The notes under the pieces are model-generated. The model saw only the letters and a list, made by a program, of their open reading frames with translations, searched no databases and was not told the DNA's origin. Below are positions 14,689-25,100 of a stretch of 64,000 nt of DNA, one piece after another. Every line of letters begins with the position of its first letter. Positions within the stretch are counted from its first letter, which is position 1. Origin of the DNA: Patagioenas fasciata (lineage: Eukaryota; Chordata; Aves; Columbiformes; Columbidae). The position numbers and the translations under genes are program-made. The stretch spans positions 77,118,398 through 77,182,397 of the forward strand of contig NC_092521.1 in assembly GCF_037038585.1 (NCBI RefSeq), given 5' to 3'.

Positions 14689-17222
14689 GCAAAATAATCA
14701 TGAGGCTGGATTTATTAGCCTACCAGCCCTGCAAAGAACTCAGCAACTCCAGGGACCAATATGCCTACAGCCATGCCTAAATATTGTACGAGGCTAACTT
14801 CAAGCAGCCAGTTTTACCACAGTGACCAGTCTGTTTTGAGGATCAACGCAAGGCTTGGAGGCGCTAATACTGAAAGTACAAATTGCTATCAGTCTGTCTC
14901 CAAAAATCAAAATGATGCTGTCAGTAAAAAGCAATATCCCACCTCTTTTAGTGCCTTGTTTCCCTCAGGACCCACGTTTCCTCCACAGAGAGCCCCGTGG
15001 CACCTGTTGTGACCTGCAGCATGGACCAGGTTCGTGTTGCAATGATGCTGGCTTAGGTCATGCCACCAAACCCATTCCCCATGTTTGCCTTTCTGAGCCT
15101 TCAGTTCCTCTTTCATCTGTGATGATGGGCAGATTGCTCAAGGGAGGTTTCCTTATGCTCTGAATACTTCCTTTGGTGGCTCTGGTGGAAGTGTCAAAGA
15201 GGGATCCAGTGCCCACAAAAACATCTTCTATGCATCTCAAAAAAGGAGCTTTTATAAGTCATTCAAGAGAGAAAGAAGTGAGACAGCTCTTTTGTTCAAC
15301 AGTATGATATTACTGCTTGTACTACTAGGTGACAACACACTGCTCCATCCTTTCATCTGCTCCTGGCACAAACTTACAAAGTAATGGATAAGGAGCCAAA
15401 TGACTGCAGAAAACTCTATCTGATATGCAACCAAGAATTTGTAAAACCCTTGAAATCATTGAAACAGCTTGAGTTGCCAGTTTGTGGGAATATATCAGGA
15501 AGATGCATAAACAGTGTAAAAAACCTCACCAATAGAAGCCAACTAGGCCTCAGATTCTCATCTAGTAGATTTTTACAGTCAGACAAACTGAAGAAGAGAA
15601 CCCCAGAATTTCAAAAGTGGGTGCATAGATATCAGGTGCATAAAAATAAAACATTAACAGGCTTCTTGTTAATCAGAAATTTCAGATACCTAAACAATGT
15701 AAACAACCAAAACTAAGGGTTTTTTTTATTTATTTTATTTAATAAAAGAAATGAATGCTTTTGTTCTGACTAGATTTCATTTTTAAGAATACTGGCAATA
15801 ACTTTCAGTGTGTTGTGAATTTTTTCCTTAGACTGAATTATTGAATGTGGAAGAACACATAACACTCACTGAATCTTCTTACTAATTTTACTATTGCATG
15901 TGAATCTCATTAAATCTCAGACTCAAAATTGTTTATAAATGAAATGTCTTACGAACGTTGATGAGGCAAATTGGAGGCACCTGATGCTATAGTCATTCTA
16001 GAAATTGATTTCTTCAAGGGAAGCTCTCTCTGCCTAGGGCCAGGTGGTACCTGCTCTGGATATTTTACTTTCCTGCCTTGCTACTTCCCAGCAATAAAAT
16101 TTGATTAGATAATGATAATGACTAATAATTCTGGGCTATTTGCTTTAAGATTATAAACTTTATTTATTTGCTTTTGTTACAAGGTTTATAAATACCAATA
16201 TTTAACTTAAATGAAGTTAACTGATATCTTTCCTAGATTAAAAGTTTGAGGCCATCCTCTTACAAATGCCATTAAAATGGCTTTTTATGATAATTATAAA
16301 GCATCCACAGACCTATTCTATGGCCTTTCTTTGTGTTGTTTTAATTTGATTCGCACAATGAAGCACAAATGACAAGAAACGCTGTTTGCCACGTACAAGC
16401 TGTGTCACTGAAAGAATTGAGAAACCAGGTATAATCTATTTTAAATCTATAACCATGCCCAAGCAGACTAGCCCTGGTGGGAGCCTCTGTGTTGACAAGA
16501 TAAATGGCTGCAGTGTCATCTTAGGGAACCATGTAACAGTTTATATCCAATTAACTGCACCTTTCTGTGATAGCTTGTTGTCAAGCTGCATGGAGATTAA
16601 ATCATTTGAACTACAGCCTCAACAGCAGTAGTAGAAGTGAAAAATTCAATGGCAAACACAGTGTATTTTGTGTACCAGGCTGACACCTTGCTATGAAAGC
16701 TCAAGCCATATAACACTGTTCTTTGAGAGAAAGAATGAAAGTGTCACGCTCAGAAGAGAGAAAAAAGCTTTTGTCTCTGAGGTCCCTGTAGAACCACTAC
16801 AGCTGTGGTAGAGAACAGATTCATTTTTTCACCATTAATAAGCCAATAAGGTAAACTCTGAAGAGAGGATAAAAATATTATTATTTTCAGTATAAAACTT
16901 GTTGTTGTTGTTATATAGAATAACTGCTGTTTTGCTCTGGTTAGACTTAGGGTTTTTCAAGTTTGGGGTGTTTGTTTTTTTTTTTTCCTTGTTTTGTTTG
17001 GTTTTTAGTTTTGCTTTTGCTATTCAAAGTTACCGCTGCCTGCATCTTTCCTAGCATATTTCATATAAACAAGAAAAAAAAAAATCAATCTGGCAAATCA
17101 AGTAAATCTTTATTCTTGTGGTAGAAACAAAACAAGTGTATTTGATTAATCCGTTCTTAGAGACGAGCTGAATCTTCACCCCAAAAGATTTTTCTTCCTC
17201 TCTGATTAGAATTAGTTGTTTG

Positions 17223-17245
17223 TTTTTTTTTTTTTTTTTTTTTTT
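17223..17245. repeat. T23 homopolymer
   Basis: Twenty-three consecutive T, the longest homopolymer in the window. Confidence 0.95.
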
Positions 17246-18862
17246 AATTTTTCCTGCTTTGCAAAGTTACTGGAGCCGAATGTCTTCCTGAACTTTTATG
17301 ATGAATTCAGGCTGACAATATGCAAATGCTCCCTGCCAGCTGCAGGGTCTGAAGAAAAAAATGGAGTTCTTCCAAAACACAGGTGGTACTCTAGGAAATA
17401 TTAACATTCTGTTGAGCAGATCAGTGGCCACACTAACTGAGCAGGAAACAAAAAGTTAAATTACTGGAGCCCTTAAAATTTGTGAATGCAAATACTTAAA
17501 AAATTGATAGGCAAAAAGAGTAAAAAGTTAATCCTACAGAACTGTCATGCTGCACGTAAAGCCAGCTCGAAACTGTTTGATTTGGGAACATATACATACA
17601 GCAGCATCAGAGTAAGGGCTTTTCTTTACTCAAATAAATAATCGGAGACTGGCAACACTGGCATGAATGTGGCTGGTAATGTACTTCAACAGTAATCTCA
17701 GAGGTGTCTGAAGGTGAGAGAATAGTTTAATCGCCTTTCTTCCCAGTTTAGCTTCTTCACAGAAGCAGCCAATCAGGGAGCTATTTATTACTTATTCTGA
17801 TTACAGATATCCTTCTGCTAGGCACTGGGCTAACCCTGCTAGTTAGAGATCAGCAAGAAGCCACTGAGCTTTGTATCACCAGTGACGTATGAAAGACTGT
17901 AAACACCTACTACTCAGACCCCTTTATTCACAGTCACATTTTACTTTCCATTCATACCTTCTTTCAATGAAAGAGTGTGTATCATACTCTACCTCTCCTC
18001 ATGCAAAAACACCAGCTTGTTTCTCTCCCATCAGGCAGACAGGTACTCAGACCCTGGACATTCACCTGCTGAAGCATAACATATATATGAGGTTTGCTTC
18101 AAAGTGCTCTTGAAGAAAGCAAATATCCCGTTTTGTTGGACAAAAGGCTTTCCCCCACCATTTCCCTGACAGAGAACAGTGCTAATCCATAGCATTTGGA
18201 AAGGAAAAAGATTTCAGAAGGACTGTGACAAAGCAAGAGCTTGATTTATACGTGCATTATTCCTCTCAACCTAATATCCAAACGTCTTTGATAAAAACTA
18301 CATGCTTGACATCTCTACTGTCAGGGCTGAGTTATGTGATTTAATGAATAATTTGCTTTAAACTAAGCTGTCCTTCAAAGCATTCAATTTCTGTATAGTA
18401 TTTTTCCTTAGTTTCAATATTACATAATTATACACAAGCTAATTGTATTCCTGGAGAAGTTTTGCATACATCGCTGTAATCACGGTTTTCAGGACTGCAC
18501 ATTTTGTGCTGAAGGACCAGTGGCAGCCTCTGCCCCACCTGTCCCGGGTACCGCTGGCCCTGCTTCCCCTGCCTCTCCCACCGACGGGTGGGCTTGCAGT
18601 GAGTGATCCTTTCACACGGAAACACAACCGCCGCCGAGATACCAAGGAAGCCGCTTGGCGGAGGGGCACGGCGGCTTGGCAGGCCCGGTGGAGGAGTTTG
18701 GAGGTTCTCTGGAAATTCAGGTTTCCCACCTGTCAGCTGCAATTTAGCTGCGCAGCGCGCAAGGAAGCAGCCACGGCTGCTGCCCGCTCCCCCCGCAAAG
18801 CGCTTTTACACCGCGCCCCTGATGTCAGCGCGCTAAGCCGGAGCCCCAATCTTCTCAAAGAG

Positions 18863-19096
18863 ATGCTGAGCGGATTACACGCCAGGAGTTTGCGGACTGC
18901 CTCTTCCCCCCAGACCTGCTCTCCTTGCCTGCAGCCTGTCTCCGCTTGCCGCCGCCGTTCTGCTGGGCCGGCGGCGCTAAGCAGGCTCGGACCAGCCCCC
19001 GGGGAATTCCTGAGCGGCAGCATGCCCTGGCCCGTGGGCGGCCGCCCGCCGGGCTGCTGCAGGGCGACCCACGGGAGGGGTCCGAAACTTGCGTGA
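18863..19096 (+). other. Possible upstream ORF in the ANKRD33B leader
   Basis: An ATG at 18863 opens 77 codons closed by the TGA at 19094-19096, in the same frame as the ANKRD33B ATG at 19334 and 237 bp upstream of it. A second in-frame ATG is at 19022. These are a uORF only if transcription begins upstream of 18863. The encoded peptide is Pro/Arg/Ala-rich and looks like GC-rich leader rather than a conserved protein. Confidence 0.25.
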
Positions 19097-19173
19097 GTGG
19101 GGCAGAGGGATCCCCTGCCCGCCTCAGGTTTGCTCAGGGAAGAGCCGCAACTCCCGGCGGGGCAGCGCTCGGT

Positions 19174-19194
19174 GGGCGGGCGGGGGCTACCGGG
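19174..19194 (+). promoter_or_regulatory. Canonical G-quadruplex motif in the putative 5' UTR
   Basis: Four runs of at least three G (GGG, GGG, GGGGG, GGG) are separated by loops of 1, 1 and 5 bases, fitting the G3+N1-7 rule. The motif lies on the coding strand about 140 bp before the start codon. If transcribed it could fold in the RNA and affect translation; if untranscribed it is a promoter G4. The pattern is seen directly; any function is inference. Confidence 0.55.
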
Positions 19195-19333
19195 CGCACC
19201 GGCCGCCGTGAGCGGCTCCCCGGGCAGTCCCCCGCGCCCGGCGGGTGAGGGCGACCCGGCGGAGTCGCTGGCCGCGGCGCCGGGCACCGCTCGGGGCGGA
19301 GGGGAGCTCCTGCGTCCCGGCCCCGGGGCCACC

Positions 19334-19765
19334 ATGGTGCTGCTGTCGGGGGACGGGGAGCAGCTGGCCGGGGAGCGGGTCTGCCCCGCGCCGGCGGCGG
19401 CGAAGGAACTGCCCAGCACCGAGGCGGAGAGCAGCCCCGAGCAGGGAGCGGCGGGAGCTGCCGCCGAGGGGCTGGACGAAGAAGAGGATGAGGAGGATGA
19501 GGAGGAAGAGGACTGCGAGGAGTACGAGGATTTCTCCGAGCTGCCCGACACCTGCAGCATCGCCTCGGACGACTCCTTCTACCCGCCGCGGGGGCTGGAG
19601 GACGACGAGGAGGACCGCTGGTCCCTGGAGCAAGGGGATCGCGACAGCCCCGAGGCGCTCACCCTCTTCCGAGCCTGCTGCACCAACAACACCATCGTAC
19701 TCAAGGCGCTCATCCGCCAAGGTCCCGAGGAGGAGGAGGTGCGGGAGACCGATCGCAACCGCCGG
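19334..19765 (+). CDS. ANKRD33B: ANKRD33B exon 1 (coding part): start codon, acidic N-terminus, first ankyrin repeat
   Basis: This exon encodes residues 1-144 of ankyrin repeat domain-containing protein 33B. The ATG at 19334 is in a near-perfect Kozak context (GCCACCATGG), and the first residues MVLL match the start of the mammalian protein as I recall it. A glutamate/aspartate tract covers residues 48-66. It is followed by the family hallmark [19 protein letters not shown] (about 65-84). The first ankyrin repeat starts near residue 107 ([13 protein letters not shown]) and runs to about 136. The exon ends after codon 144 (CGG) in phase 0 at a GTGAGC donor. A TGA at 19094 closes the frame upstream and no in-frame ATG lies between it and 19334. 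The vertebrate paralogue ANKRD33 (PANKY) is a photoreceptor cofactor that represses CRX-driven genes. ANKRD33B itself is poorly characterised, so a nuclear or regulatory role here is inference. Confidence 0.95.
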
Positions 19766-21207
19766 GTGAGCATCCCGTGCCGTGACCCTGCCCACCCCCG
19801 GGCCCTCCCCGTGGAGTACAGCCGCGGGGGGAGCGTGGGGGCAAGCGTGCATGAGTCGGGTGACACTGCTTTATTTATTCTTATTTTTTTTTTAGTTCCC
19901 CCCAAAATGTAAGCTTGCTTCCAATTCCTAGAATGCCAAGCAGCTCTCGGGGTGTTCCTGTACTAAAATCAGACTTTTTGGAGTTCTCCTGGTATTTGTT
20001 TTGCTGCTGGTGGACTATGTTGAGGGCTTGTGTCAGTGCAAGGTTTGTGGTTCAGTTTTTGCATGTTACTTAGTTAATGGAAGGGACAGAAATGGACTAG
20101 ACTAAATCAGAAGGTGAAAACGTAGAAAAGATTTTCCAGGTAACATGTAACTGAGACATTTAAGCAACAATATGGAAGATTAGCAACAGCAACTCCTGTC
20201 ACTAGTGTTACTAAAATTTATGTTTAAGGAATTTTTACTTGTAGTTTGCATAAACAATCTCAGAAAAATTTTCTATGACTAGTCTATGACAGGAATGTTT
20301 TGAAAGAAGGCTTAAATCATTTTACTTGAGCAAGCGACTTGTGTATTCTGGCAAAATAAGGGGTCTTTGCATCGAAAATAACACAATGATTTTGGTTTGA
20401 GGCTGTTTAGAGAGGGGCTTTTTGGTTCTCAGATGTAGGAATTTTCCTACAAAATGTCTTTACCACCCCACTAAAGGATTGTTTTTAATACAGATTTTCT
20501 AGTGATCTGATTTGCAGTCAGCTTCTGCAAAAAGATACAGATAGAAAAAGTTGTATTAACACATTTGAGGGGATAGCAGCCTATAGCATGGAGGTGCGAA
20601 TGAGCAGCAGAGGGTAGAGATTTTTTAAATCAACTTTTCTGCCCAGACCAACATATGGTGCCATTATTATCTGTAACGTGTGAGATCCAAATGTATATTA
20701 CAGGAGCTTTTGAAGATCCTGCAGATCCATTTATCCTGTATATGAGGTCTGAACCTGAGCTGGAGCCCAAACCCAGGCCTGGCATTGTGTGAACACTCAC
20801 CTCTGCTGATGCCTATTGATTCAGTGTGCCTCAGGTGTGTGATGGTGGGCGAACTTTGGCCCCACCATATGTGTGGTGTAGAAGACCAAGTGCCCCACAG
20901 CTGTCCGTTGTCAATGGGTGGCCTTCCCGGCCAGCAGAGGGTATGCAGCTGGCTGCGGAGATGGAGGCATCCTCCATCTCAGGTCATACAGAGCTGAGTC
21001 GGGAAGTATGAACAAATTCAACGTAGACACCAACCCTCAGCCTACAGCAGCTCCTTCTGCAGAGGTGAACAGATCAGGGTTGTGAAAACACTGACTTTGC
21101 CAGCCCTCCCTTCACCATCCCACTTCCCCAAAGCAAGTTACTCTTCTTTATCTTTTCAGCTTCCTACAAAAGAAACAAAATTGCAACTTGAATCCAAACT
21201 CAACGGT

Positions 21208-21231
21208 AAAAAAAAAAAAAAGAAAAAAAAG
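21208..21231. repeat. A-rich homopolymer tract
   Basis: A14 and A8 separated by a single G, ending in G. Confidence 0.85.
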
Positions 21232-22116
21232 AGTTTTTCTCTACTTTAGCAAATATTCCATTTGACCTGAAATTAAACTTTGACACCAAATTCTGTTTTC
21301 TGCTTTTTTTTTTTTGATGAAAACAAAGTAAAAGAAGTTCGGTAACTCAGCAGCTTCTGGAAGCCTCATTAACGATGTGGGAGACATGAGTCCAGGTTCT
21401 CTCGCCACATGAGGGGATATAAACCTTTACAAAGTGCCCTAATTACAGCAGTACAGAGTAGGGCAGTCTAACTTTTCCAGGCAGATGTGAATGGGATGGG
21501 AGCAACCTTTCTGCTAGGGAGCTGAAATGTCAGGTGTAACTGCAGTCCTGACATGCCCACAGGGAACGTCAAGGCAAATTCACATTATTTTGCAATAGAA
21601 AACCACCTTTTTTTCAGAGAATTTTACCTGGCAAAAGGGAAGTTTTGCTTAGGTGTTTTATCACTCTTTCTGTGGATTTCTGCAGCTCTTGAATTTGAGT
21701 GTCATATAAAGTCATTGCACAATACCCATAAATAAAACTTAGTTTTACTGCCAAAAGGTGACTGAATGAATTACATACACTACTTGTGGTAATAAAATTT
21801 TTCACTTGCTGAAATCTGTACTGTTGGCTTTCAGCACCTTCTTTGACCAGGCCAATGTTTGTTCACAATATGATCCAGCATGCATTTATTGGAAAGTATG
21901 TTTAATTTTTTTTTAGCTGTGAACAAATGAACTGAACTTTCAGTTCTTCAAAGATTTTGTTTCTTTTCTGTGAGGCAGGAGAGAGAAAGAAGAATAACTT
22001 GCTTTTAGAGAAGTGGGATGGTGAAGGGAGGGCTGTCCAACTGTTTTCACCACCCTGATCTGATAACCTGTGTCATGTATGTACAACTCAGTTTTGTTTT
22101 TGCAATTTAAAATTAC

Positions 22117-22130
22117 TTTTTTTTTTTTTT
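22117..22130. repeat. T14 homopolymer
   Basis: Fourteen consecutive T. Confidence 0.85.
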
Positions 22131-25100
22131 CCAAAGTAAACAGGGCATGTAGCAGGTTATGGTAGTTAGACAATGCCATATTTTGATTCTGAAAGTAATT
22201 ACACTCAAATCTCAAAAAATAACGTGGAGAAGAAACTTCTAGTGTTTAAATTCTTGAAACAAATTTGGGCACAAACAGCTAGAGTTTTGCCATTGGTTTG
22301 CTTTTAAATATTGACCTTGTCCCTAAAGCAACTCTCATGGGCAAAATTAATATTTGAAGGAAACTACTTCTGAAAATGCTAAGATCCAGAGGTACTTATT
22401 TTCCTCAGTATTTTTTAAAATCAAAATATATCAATTATCTCTTTTAAGACAATTTTCCAAGCCTGGATAGCAGCTTTTTGTGGGATTTCTGCAGAAGTGT
22501 CTTTTTCCTATGTTCTGTTTGTGAGCTGCAGAACCCGCCAGGCACAGATTTCCATTGTGTTCACCTTCCTGCATTAAACCAGACTCCACAACATTCGATT
22601 TATTAGTCACCACACGTAGCCTGAAGACCAGTACCTTCCTGGTCTCGTTTTCATTACTGTCAAGACAACAACAGTTTATATATAATTGTCTGCACAGGAT
22701 CCCCAAAGGGTTGATCCCCACATCTTCTGTTGTACTACTGTCTGTATATGGAGTCCCAGAAGACTAACTTGGTGCTGCTCGTTTCCTTGCAAAATGTAAT
22801 ACCAAAATATCTGGAAAACAACTATGGCAGGATATAATATGCTAATGGTAGATCATGCAGGACAGCCTCTCATTTGTTAATGCTGAAGTATTTACCTACC
22901 TCATGCTGACAATAAAGAGGGATTTGCAAATGTATATGAGAAAAACATGGCTCTGATGAAATCTCCTGACTCGGCTGAAACCAGAGTGTCATCCGATAAT
23001 GATGCTACTTTTCTCCACGTGTTGTGAGGACTGGTTTTGCTTCCTTACTAGTCACATTTCCAGAATTTCAAGTATTTGCATCTCATAAATTTAACATCAC
23101 TTAATATTAAATCTTGCCTGGAGACCAGGGTTATATATACTCAGAAAGACAGAGTTTCAAAATCCAGTGTTACCTAACCACAGAATGCAAGCAAATTTAG
23201 AAGTTTTCTGTGACAATAGAGAGGGCAATAAGGGATGGGGAAGAGAGAGAGAAGGCAAAGAACATTCTCGTGCTAGATTGAAAATAATCACTGCAGCTCA
23301 TCCTCAGAAAGGTTTTGTGTTAACAACCCACGTGGTATAGTCTGTATTAGTAAGTATTCTGTAACTCTGTTTTGGAGTTGATACATGTGCAAAAATATTC
23401 TATCAGAGTCTTTTTCAGCTTTTGTTTTTTTTATCATTGTTCAATGAGTCTTTTGTCTGCTTCCACAGTGGCTAGGAACCAATCTGCGGTTAAACACTTT
23501 ATTGTTGTAAGTATACCATTACGGAGTAGGGATCATACATTTGTGATCTTTGTTTTGCCCCTTTAAAAAGTGTGAAGACAAAATAATCTGTGTGATTCAG
23601 CTCGTAAACTCTTCCTTCTCCTTTCAGAAAATACTCCTAAATCCATAGATGAGTACAGTTGACTTTTCCTGTTAATATTTTATGCAGGATGATGTTGATT
23701 AGTACTGCTCTGACATAGGTTTTCTTTGAGACACAGTAGTTCTGGAGCTCCGTCACCAAGCGGAGCTGGATTTGTTTGTTTGTTCCCCTCTCCTTTTTCT
23801 GCTGATGGAAGAAAACAGAGTTTTGAAGACTGTTGTTGTTCTTCATGATCTACATTTATTTTGATTTCCCCTCTCATGATACTTAGTAGAAAAACACAAA
23901 TAAAGAATTATCTGGGAAGGGACAACAACGCATCAGAAACCTGGAAGTTGCTGTTACTGAATAAACAAAAATAAGGTAGCTATATCCTGGCTAGAAACCT
24001 ATCTGAAAAGTTGTGAGAACATAGGGTTGTGACAACTATGGCAGTAAGCCCAGAGAAGTAGGAGCAAGAAAGAAGTTTCCTGGGGAGGGTTCACGCCATG
24101 GTGTAGTGCACAAATTAGGACTATGGTTCCCCTGCTCTCCTCAGCAGAGAAGAGTGGGTTTCTCCCAAGGCTGATTCAGGCATCTATGTTATGCTTGTCC
24201 TCTAACTGCTGTCCCATCACCCCCTGCCAAAAAGCCTCCCTCTGCTGCCTTTGCAGAGAGTTTGCAGAGACCAGGCAGATGAAACTCATTGTTTGGGCAC
24301 CGTACATACCTCCTGAAGGGGGCACACTGCATTGGAGAACATCAGCGAGCTACCCCCTGAATCGAGTGGAGATGTTTCTCTGAATACAACTGAGGTTTGT
24401 TTGTGCATTGCTGGCTGTAAAAGGGTGTTTTGGAATGGCATCACTCATCCAGTCTCCTTATTGGACCCATGACAGAGTTTGAAGCATCATACATGTCAAA
24501 CTGGTCTCCCAGCCCTACGCTGCAGACTGCTCCTCTGGGAGGCAAAGTAGCCCACAGGCTTCGTACTGCCACAGTGAAACTGCTTCAGGCAAACTGGCTG
24601 GTTTAGGGAGCATTACCCTTCAGAGTTTTTCACAGAGAGATGCATAGTGAGTACTCCATGGAGTTGATGCCCGATTTTGTCTTTGCCAAAGGTCTGCACT
24701 CCTGAAATTGTGACTGAGAAGGACAGAGTGACAGTGGTTTAGTTTTTGCTTTCCAGGTAAAGGAATATTGTACTGGATTATACTTTTCTAGAAAGTCAGG
24801 TATCACAAAGAGTGCCAGAGCTTGTGTAACACTCCATTAACTTATTTTTATTGTTTTTTGTTATCTTCATGATGTTAACTTGCAAAAATAAAAAAACAGG
24901 AATGCAGCATTTTGTGGCGAGGGATAAAGCTCTCCTTGCCACATCTTGTTTTTCAGTTGTCACGGCACATAGCTTAAGTCATCCCATGTCAGAAAAAGGA
25001 TTTGAAGAATGTCATCTGCTATAGCACTGGGAACTTTTATCATATTTTCATAGGCAGTTTCAGTTCCCTCACACTCTGTCATACAAGGTCTTCTCATGGG

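Larger units (their letters stand above)
1..18519. other. Upstream intergenic sequence, no supported gene
   Basis: This stretch is AT-rich and non-coding in character. Open frames are short (at most about 126 codons), unspliced-looking and without recognisable domains. I see no tRNA, rRNA or clear transposon. It contains T20 at 6091-6110, an A/C-rich tract at 7179-7275, an (AACC)-type tract at 14637-14688 and T23 at 17223-17245. In mammals the gene upstream of ANKRD33B is ROPN1L; I recognise no ROPN1L-like exon here. Confidence 0.6.
18520..19860 (+). promoter_or_regulatory. ANKRD33B: CpG island: ANKRD33B promoter, 5' UTR and exon 1
   Basis: Base composition changes abruptly from AT-rich to strongly GC-rich with many CpGs at about 18520, and returns to AT-rich just after the exon 1 donor. 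This is the classic shape of a vertebrate CpG-island promoter that includes the first coding exon. I see no convincing TATA box close to the ATG, so initiation is probably dispersed. Visible short motifs include a CRE-like TGATGTCA at 18820-18827, TGCTGAG next to GGATTA at 18864-18877, and a G-quadruplex motif at 19174-19194. The transcription start cannot be fixed from sequence. The boundaries were judged by eye. Confidence 0.8.

Noticed and set aside
18733..19560. 275-codon minus-strand open frame with a poly-serine run opposite exon 1
   Set aside because: It is the antisense shadow of the GC-rich CpG island; the serine run is simply the complement of the GAG/GAA acidic tract.
19766..19912. 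Continuation of the exon 1 frame past the donor to a stop near 19912
   Set aside because: Sequence similarity to ANKRD33B stops exactly at the GTGAGC donor and resumes at exon 2; this is intron read-through, although an intron-retained short form cannot be excluded.
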